Origin: Cliona cf. orientalis
Taxonomy: Eukaryota; Porifera; Demospongiae; Clionaida; Clionaidae
Length of the DNA stretch: 64,000 bases
NCBI GenBank assembly: GCA_963930775.1
Contig: OZ005689.1
Location: 33,217,235 to 33,281,234 of the forward strand
Direction of reading: 5' to 3'
Of the stretch, positions 56,655-64,000 are shown piece by piece; positions within the stretch are counted from its first letter, which is position 1, and each line of letters starts with the position of its first letter. The position numbers and the translations under genes were made by a program. The notes beneath the pieces are model-generated. The model worked only from the letters and a program-made list of their open reading frames with translations. It was not told the DNA's origin and ran no database searches.

Positions 56655-56870
56655 GCTGCTGACACTCGTTATTTTGCCTGTTAAACTGCACTTAACATGC
56701 AAATACAGCTCCTTCACAAACACAGGAGATGTATTGAGACGGCCAAACAGGTCTAAAGAATGCAAACTTGATACAAGACAAAATTTGAATGAGATGTACT
56801 TACATCACAAGAGTATAACAGAAAAAACGAAAAAAATTGTGATCTTCCGTATGGGTATCCGTATGGGTAC

Positions 56871-57234
56871 ACTACGCGTGAACCGGAAATCAATTAAATC
56901 GCCATGGGCGGAGCCATTCGATATGAACGTAAAGAACGAGCGAGCGAGGGTCTTCTTCGATGCCTAAGAAAGGTTAGCCAACGTACAGTAGTTCAACAAA
57001 TTAAGTTGCATAGCCCGCACACGCAAATTTTAATCTCACTTAGCAACGGGATCCATACATGGCAGTTGTACAGAGAAGGGTTGTTCGACATGGATATGAA
57101 TCTGGACTTTGACAAATTTCGACCTGAGCTACTAAAATGCGCATTGCGCGAATAGCGCACGGATCCCATACAGAGTGTTTTCTCAAATCAGGTCACATTT
57201 GGGTCTCATATAGAGCTAGTGTTTTCTCAAATCA
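56871..57234. other. 364-bp segment present only in the right arm
   Basis: Absent from the left arm near 19255. It starts ACTACGCGTGAACCGG and ends in a roughly 50-bp tandem duplication containing GTGTTTTCTCAAATCAGGTC and ATATAGAGCTA. A diverged relative of the last part is at about 14235-14320. A plus-strand frame (56904-57155) is open but unrecognised. It may be a right-arm gain or a left-arm deletion between the short repeats. Confidence 0.75.
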
Positions 57235-57465
57235 GGTCACATTTGGGTCTCATATAGAGCTATCCAACAGCCTGTTCCATGAAGTCACACCAGTTGGTAT
57301 GGTAGCCTGCATCATAACGTCCTGAGAGGAAAATATTGATTATGCATTACTATATGACACAAACTTGGAGATGAATAGTAAGATTACAGTGCTACTGGGC
57401 AAGAGTGTAGATTTTTTTTAATAATTTTGTATGCACACTTATTTTGACCTACAAAGTAGCTGCAG

Positions 57466-57603
57466 TATTAGCGTGCAAAGCGTCAAAGAAAGACCACTTC
57501 GTAACAGAAGCTATGACGAGCGATGACGTCGAACTTGTATCACGTGCACAATATATAGCAATACAAATGGTCAAAAATCGTGACCTTTTATGGACAACAT
57601 GAG
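57466..57603 (+). pseudogene. Copy of the 47-codon exon, right arm
   Basis: Plus-strand mirror of 18889-19026, with the same C-terminal frameshift and GC donor. The shared damage shows that decay preceded the inverted duplication. Confidence 0.45.
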
Positions 57604-58660
57604 GCAAGTTTCTGAAGGTAGTATCAACCCCACTGAACTACTTCGGAACTTAAAAAAAAGGCTTTTGGGCTGTCTATCGTTACTATCTTACCTCGCTTGG
57701 ACGCTTTAGAAGCGAAGGGATCCACACGTTCAACGCTAACTACTTCTTTCTCGCTACCTCTCAGATAGCCAGTGGGTGTGGTCAATGAAAACGTCACTAT
57801 TGTATACGTGCGTTTGGAGCTACGTCATCAAGGCATATTTCAACCCGTTTGGAGCAATTACCGGAAATTTTTACTTCCAGATTCGGCATTTCCTGCAACA
57901 CATTTGCAGTTCCACATACCTACGCACTAGGATTATCAAAGCATAACTCTTAACTATGATTCATGCGAGATTTTAATATATATATATATATATTTATTCA
58001 AATAATGCCACGGCTACTATTAATTTCAGCCTTGCTGGAGTGGAGCTACTAATCGAGGGTGGCTCTTATTCGAGGGCGGCTTTTATTACTTCGGAGCGAT
58101 ACCTCTTGGTGTCTTGTCGTGATAGACCATGGATTAATAGTTTTTCAGGACGGCAATAGTCCGAGATATTAATATGATGGAAAACACCTTTTGACGATCA
58201 TTCATTCATGGCGTGCTATCGTGGCCACACCCACTAAATACTGTGCTCGTGCATGCGTGCGGCTACTATTTTTGTTTCGCACAGCTATAGGTGCGGCTAC
58301 TGTTCGGGGTGCGGCTTCTATTGGAGTAAATATGGTACCTACCCCCCCCCCCCCCCCCCCCCCCGGACAAGTGGCTGGTTATATCCCTGGCCCTGCATGT
58401 ACAAAACCAAAACCAACAAGGGGGTGCTAAACCCTTGGCACAGTGAGATTTTATTGCAGTAGTTACTAGTCTCTCTCGCTCAATGAAAGAGACAGTAGCC
58501 GCTTCAATTCAAGAAGATTAGTGATAGTTCTTATAACTCCGAATGACACATCACTAGCTAGTCACAGTAGGCTATCAACTACGCTTATTGGCTTTGTACT
58601 AGATCTGCTGATCTGGCATGCACGTGGTACTATTATGTAATACCGTTCATTCTTGTGGTT

Positions 58661-60211
58661 CTATAGATCTAGTCTCGATAACAGCAATAGGCCGTGGCGG
58701 TCAGAAAATGTCGCCAAAACTTTTAAACAAAGCATTTTCAACGAAATCCACACTGGGCACAGCAAGCCTCTAGTTAGGTAGGCATCCTTAGAACTAAATG
58801 ATCTAGCAAAGCATATGTCAAGGGCGCTCAACTGATGTGGGTTCTTACGTACCACTATCAGTAAAGCAGGGCTTGTATGATTATAACATTGCATCTCACC
58901 TTCACAAAGCAGCGTCTTCACAAATATGTGATCCACAGAATGGGGAAACAGGTCTCTATGTAGTATACCGACTTGTTTCCAATCCAGTTGTGCAAATGTC
59001 CAATTTACTTCTGGCACTAAGTACATTTCCACAAGCCCATACTTGTCCTGTAATCGTATAGCTGAATCACCACATTTTTCGTATCTGTCCAGATCTATTA
59101 AAACAATTTCCGAACCACATTCAGTGGTGCAGATGTTCTCTGGTCTTATGTCTAAGTGTGCCAAATTATTTATATCATGAAGAGCAAGGATTGCTTTGGC
59201 AAGTGATCGTGAAAACCACGTTGCATGCTCTTGAATCTCTATCCTTGTGAGTGGTGGACTGTACAAATCGAAAATTATCATTGTATTACTATCGACTTCG
59301 GAAAAAGATACTGGAAACCCTATTTGTGGATGTGATCTATGTTTCAGTAGCAGATCCTTTAATCTATCACTCTCTGAAGGTTCCATATTTTTTTTATATA
59401 CTTGCTTAGCTGATTCACATATTATAACTATTGACTGACCAGATGTCATTTGTTTCGCATCATCTGCAAATTTGTGTAAATAGCTTGGTGACACTGGATA
59501 ATTTAGGCTGGGCAGGCGATATTCAGTTGACGATCTCCACAATCTGACATTATATTCATATACTTCACGTAAGCGAGGGGCAACCTCAGTGAGTTCAAGA
59601 GATTCATGTGTCTCACAAAATTTGAATTCTGTATCATCCCACTCTATAGTTGTCTGAACTACGCACTCACACTTGTGAAGTGGAAAATAAAACCCTGATA
59701 ATTTTTTTACTGACTCGCAACCACAGCGATTACGAAGAGACGCTAACATTTTGCATAGATGAATGCTTAGTTTCAATGTCGTGGATTCCCATGAACCCCC
59801 CGATTCCACCTCCAAAATGAAAACTGTGGCATCATCAACCTGAATGCTACCATCAGGTATTTGCAACTCAGAAGATGGGATTGTATTCACGGTGGGGCAT
59901 AACTTGAGTGCCTGTGTTGATACTGTAGCATTGACGGTACATGCTACAAACTCACAAACAGAGGCTTCGGCTTCCTTACAGTTCCTGAACTCAAAAGTAT
60001 CAGGCTTCTTCAGCAATTGCACCAATGTGTATCTACTAGGGAGCTTGGAGCAGGCACGTATCAGACGAAGAAGGGTGTGGACTGTTGCTGTGGAGGAGTG
60101 ACTTTGAGATCGACTCAATTTGCTAACTGAAGATACACGTGCTGATGGGGCTACACTCTCTCGAATAAAGCCCTCAGAGGACCACAATTTTTTAGGAGGT
60201 GGTTGATCCAT
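58661..60211 (-). CDS. Kinase-like protein, 516 aa, right copy
   Basis: Intact minus-strand frame of the same length as 15628-17178. Residues 1-116 and 437-516 are identical to the left copy. Between them I count 23 substitutions, e.g. R163C, I215R, K309S, K324I and a cluster at 378-382 right after the IDLD motif. HLDIRPEN and IDLD are unchanged. Hand comparison of about half of the variable region found only about four silent changes. Preservation of an open frame despite many amino-acid changes argues that both copies are, or were recently, under selection. Role unknown. Promoter and 3' sequences match the left copy. Confidence 0.8.
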   Translation of the reverse strand: MDQPPPKKLWSSEGFIRESVAPSARVSSVSKLSRSQSHSSTATVHTLLRLIRACSKLPSRYTLVQLLKKPDTFEFRNCKEAEASVCEFVACTVNATVSTQALKLCPTVNTIPSSELQIPDGSIQVDDATVFILEVESGGSWESTTLKLSIHLCKMLASLRNRCGCESVKKLSGFYFPLHKCECVVQTTIEWDDTEFKFCETHESLELTEVAPRLREVYEYNVRLWRSSTEYRLPSLNYPVSPSYLHKFADDAKQMTSGQSIVIICESAKQVYKKNMEPSESDRLKDLLLKHRSHPQIGFPVSFSEVDSNTMIIFDLYSPPLTRIEIQEHATWFSRSLAKAILALHDINNLAHLDIRPENICTTECGSEIVLIDLDRYEKCGDSAIRLQDKYGLVEMYLVPEVNWTFAQLDWKQVGILHRDLFPHSVDHIFVKTLLCEGEMQCYNHTSPALLIVVRKNPHQLSALDICFARSFSSKDAYLTRGLLCPVWISLKMLCLKVLATFSDRHGLLLLSRLDL

Positions 60212-61841
60212 CTCTGAACAATTTATTAGATCTACAGAAAAAGAACGCAGGAGAAAAATGAACAGTAAAATCTATAGCTAGCAAACTAGCTATTTGTGTT
60301 GTATTATGCCTAACTTGGTCGTTTTTCTCGAAGTACAGAGATCGCGTGGCATTCGACGGTCGGTACCGGTCGCAAATTTGTAAGCTAAGCCATGTAGGCA
60401 TAGAGGGCGTCTAGACTCGTGAGACTCAAGGAAGAATACTATATGCTAAACAGAGGATACGCCCCAGACATCGGCAATTTTGATCCTGCTACAATGTATG
60501 TAAACGGAAAAGGGGCATATGCGATCGTATACTGCAAATAGGATCGTCGCAGGTGCAAGTACAAGCCACATTGAGACGACTATCCCTGTAATCAGTTTTC
60601 TCGTGCCCAGCCTATACAAATTTGCCCCACCCTAGCCTCAGCCTCGTACTTTGGCACATGCCAAGCACGAGGCCTGCCTTACCCAGCCTGGTAGTCTTGT
60701 CCCCAGACCCCTGTAGTAGTGAGATAGTTCTTAGCCTTGGAGGTTAAAGATATCTAGGTTCAAGTAGTAATGAAGAATTCTATGCATACCGAACTACACA
60801 ATACTGCTGGGATAACTAGGTGTATAGAGTCTCTCTCCCCTAACTCATTTTGAAGGACTCTATACACCTAGTTATCACAGCAGTTATTGTGGTTTGAAAA
60901 GGTTCAAGGATGTTCAATGCACGTTGCCATTACACCTCCTTGAATCTTCTCTAACTACATCACTACAGGGGAAGAAAGGTGACACAAAATACTGCTGGGA
61001 TAACTAGATGTATAGAGTTTTTCAATATCAGTTTGGGGAGGTTCGGTACAGGGGAAGAGAGGTGTTGGCAGCATTACACCTCCTTGAACCTTCCTTGTCA
61101 AACTACATCACTATAGGGGGAGAGCAGTTTACGTGCATACTTTACGATGACCCACCATTCAATTCATTCTTTCTTTATGATGACCCACAATTGTGTGTGT
61201 GTGCGTGTACTGAACCTTCTCTCTACCTCGTATTTTATCAATACTATACTACCAAGGTGGGGTAGTGATTTAATTAACAATGCTTGTACTGTTGCATGCG
61301 CATAGTGTAGGAATGAAATATTGCATATTATTGAAATAGAAGGTAGCTATATACGGTATGGAAGGACGTCACCGGTGTGGGACGAGCCGAGCCAGGTTAA
61401 TTATTCATTAAAGTGAAATAAATCTGTAATATGTTTACTCCATCAATTATACTAGGGAACTAATTTTTGAATGAACTAGCTGGCTATAATTTAAACAAGG
61501 AATAGAAGTCTAGGGGTTTATAGACTAATATATGTGACCAGATCTGAGAAAACCCGGCATATTTGTCAAACACACATATGGCGTAATGCGCATTTTTAGT
61601 ATCTTCAGTCAAACGAAAGTCCAGTTTTTGTCTAACCTATCTACTAACTGTTGCCGCCGCCTACAGTACAGTTTTTTCAAGCAATACTCTGCATATTAGT
61701 GCTACATGTACTGGTAGCCAGACAAGTATGCGCAGCCAGTCACAATTGAACTAAGTGGGCCATGATGCATAGTGAGTTTGTCACGTGATAACAAGAAGCC
61801 TAATCAAGAACTGAGAGATGAGGCCGGCCTTCAAGGATATT

Positions 61842-61948
61842 CCACTGGACTCCTCGTAGGTCGGGAGATTAATGGGACCGAAACCTGTAGTCGGTGAGGA
61901 TCACCTGTAGTCGGTGAGGATCAGACTGGGTTCTCCCCTGATGACCGG
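61842..61948 (-). repeat. Compact hairpin-rich repeat, mirror of unit 4
   Basis: Inverted counterpart of 13891-13997 with the same internal duplication. Confidence 0.7.
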
Positions 61949-62496
61949 AAGCATTTAGAACTGAACTAATTCTAATATCATACAATTACCAAGTATTACT
62001 ATTATGCTGCATACAATAATATTTGTTGTGATATGATCCTGTATCAAATGTGTACAAAAAAAAACACCAGAGCCTCTCCAAGTAATGGAGGTTCGACTGT
62101 ACCGAATCCCAAGTTATCCCATGTTGGGATAACTTGGGGTTCGGCACAGTCGAACCTCCCCGAACTGAAAAATTCAGGTTAGTTTGGGGTGGTCTCAGTA
62201 CATCATTAGATAGGAGGTGTAATAGATTAGTTCAGTGGTTCGAACTTCCTTGAACCTTGTATAGTTTGGGTTGGTTTGGGGTGCATACAATTCAAAATGA
62301 GTTCGGAGAAGGTTCGACGGTACCGAATCAAACCACAATACTGCATGTGTACAATATTCTACCCAAACCCAAACCCATAAGTATGCGCAGCCAGTCACGA
62401 TTGAACTAAGTGGGCACGTGATACATAGTGAGTTTGTCACGTGACAACAAGAAGCCTAATCAAGAACTGAGAGATGAGGCGGCCTTCAAGGATATT

Positions 62497-62607
62497 CCAC
62501 CGGACTCCTCGTAGGGGAGTGGTCCCGCCCTTTCTGTAGCTGGTTACAGGTCGGGAGATTAATGGGAACCTGTAGAGGATCAGACTGGGTTCTCCCTTGA
62601 TGACCGG
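62497..62607 (-). repeat. Compact hairpin-rich repeat, mirror of unit 3
   Basis: Inverted counterpart of 13233-13343. Confidence 0.7.
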
Positions 62608-62799
62608 AAGCATTTAGTAATTCTAATATCATACAATTATCAAGTATTACTATTATGCATACAATAATATTTGTTGTGATATGACCCTGTGTCAAATGTG
62701 TACAAAAAAAACACCAGAGCCTCTCCAAGTAATGGAGCCCTAATCAGTTAGATCTGATGGTCAGCGGACAAGGCCCATCTCACCCTTTCTTTCAATTCC

Positions 62800-62801
<2 letters not shown>

Positions 62802-62850
<49 letters not shown>
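62802..62850. repeat. CA microsatellite
   Basis: Longer than its left-arm counterpart at 13003-13036. Confidence 0.9.
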
Positions 62851-62853
<3 letters not shown>

Positions 62854-63497
62854 AAGGGGTAGTATATAACTGAGTGTGCATACAAGTCAGATTAATTAGG
62901 TGACAACCCCATGCTGAGCAGCACATGGCTTACACTGCATATGATTAAAAGTCACATGGTTGGGGAGTAATAAGTCTACAAAGTAAGCGGAGACTGTAAA
63001 ATATGGACGATGGTACATCAAGTGTAATACAGTAGCGAAGAAAGATAACTCACCATAGTCGCATGCTCATTGCTATCCTGTCACGACTAAAATGATTGAG
63101 AATAACATGTACGCTATGCTCGTAAAGGAAACACGTGACCAGACGGCAATTAACCAGTCAAATAAGGATGTGCAATGGCAGCTACCAAGAAGACGAGTGC
63201 TTAAGCTGGGCTCCCAATACACAGGGAGGCCCCAATGGTGTCCCAAGTGGATGTCCAACCCACTACAAGAGTTATAACACCTTAAAAGGTACTGGATACG
63301 AACCCTGAAAGTAGTAGGATTGAATGTTAGTACAGGTACCCACTAATATACTTTTACCAGCATTAATTTTGTGTGTCATAAATGAACCGATTTAACATTT
63401 TTACCTGCACATGTATCACTTTATGGGGATTAAATTTTAAGTCGGGGAAATGGGACCACCCACGGGGGTGGTCCCATTTCCCCATCCCCGTGGGTAT

Positions 63498-63530
<33 letters not shown>

Positions 63531-63755
63531 AGGGTAAAAGACTGTAGTTACACAACACTACAACTAATTAGTGTTACATCCCACTGAATTAGCAAGTGAC
63601 TCCAACACTGCATATGATTAAAATTACATCAGTGGCGGATCTATTTCTTGAAGGGGGGTTCTGTTATACGGTTGTGCGCGAAGCGCGCGCGAAAAATTAG
63701 AAGCCACGCCCACTTTGGGCTAAAACGTTGCCCATTTTCGATCGTTTTTGAGAGC

Positions 63756-64000
63756 ACCCTAGTAAAAGTTCTTGCAAAGATCTAGTGTGATCTTGCAAGA
63801 AGGTATGGGAATATCTGGGGGGATGCAAGATGGGATTCATCCCTAAAAATCTTATTATCAGCCTTGTGTGATCTTGTATAGATCTTGCAGTGTTTATCTT
63901 GCCAAATATCTGTATACCATAGAATCCCACATGATCATTCCAGACAATGTGTGATATTAAATATAAAAAAAATCTAGATCAATTCTTTAGAATATCTATC
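63756..64000. other. Non-duplicated flank with GATCTTGCA motifs
   Basis: Beyond the right arm the motif GATCTTG(C/T)A and variants occur several times in both orientations (about 63768-63900). It does not resemble the left flank outside 12105. No gene; possibly the start of another repeat. Confidence 0.5.

Larger units (their letters stand above)
55712..63755. repeat. Right arm of the large inverted duplication
   Basis: Reverse complement of about 12105-20422. It lacks the 648-bp TTAA element, has an extra 364 bp (56871-57234) and a longer CA run. The outer end stops inside the GGCGGATC-family MITE, after GAGAGC at 63750-63755. Confidence 0.93.

Overview
This is animal-type eukaryotic DNA. 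Short GT-AG exons sit in a repeat-saturated background, and the density of miniature inverted-repeat elements (MITEs), the CA/GT/CT microsatellites and a divergent metazoan Mediator gene (MED16) suggest a marine invertebrate, perhaps a demosponge. The species is inference only. I see no bacterial-style operons, rRNA or CRISPR array. Apart from three long ORFs, most open frames are chance frames in repeats.

The largest structure is an inverted duplication. A left arm of about 8.3 kb (about 12105-20422) reappears reverse-complemented as a right arm of about 8.0 kb (about 55712-63755), with 35 kb between them. Each arm carries an intact single-exon gene for a 516-residue protein with a protein-kinase-like catalytic loop. 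The arms differ by a 648-bp TTAA-flanked element present only on the left, a 364-bp segment present only on the right, microsatellite lengths, and a cluster of mostly amino-acid-changing differences confined to the middle of the kinase gene.

Region by region: 1-12 kb holds repeats and MITEs, several datable by target-site duplications (TSDs), plus isolated exon-like segments. The left arm follows. 20.4-28.3 kb and 31.2-36 kb contain three diverged copies of one large repeat unit and many nested small elements. 28.7-31.1 kb carries the 5' exons of MED16, with an exon-like segment on the opposite strand. 36.3-41.9 kb carries an intact 1107-residue transposase fused to zinc knuckles, a Ulp1-type cysteine protease domain and a PHD finger. 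Two broken relatives lie at 47.4 and 52.7 kb. 47.36-49.06 kb holds a chain of small, phase-compatible exons of a gene I do not recognise. The right arm closes the window.

The transposon-like parts are layered. Elements with 9-bp TSDs, elements with TTAA TSDs and TA-flanked mariner-like MITEs are nested in one another, which allows relative dating. The 9-bp class fits MULE-type transposition, but no evidence here links it to the transposase at 38.5 kb.
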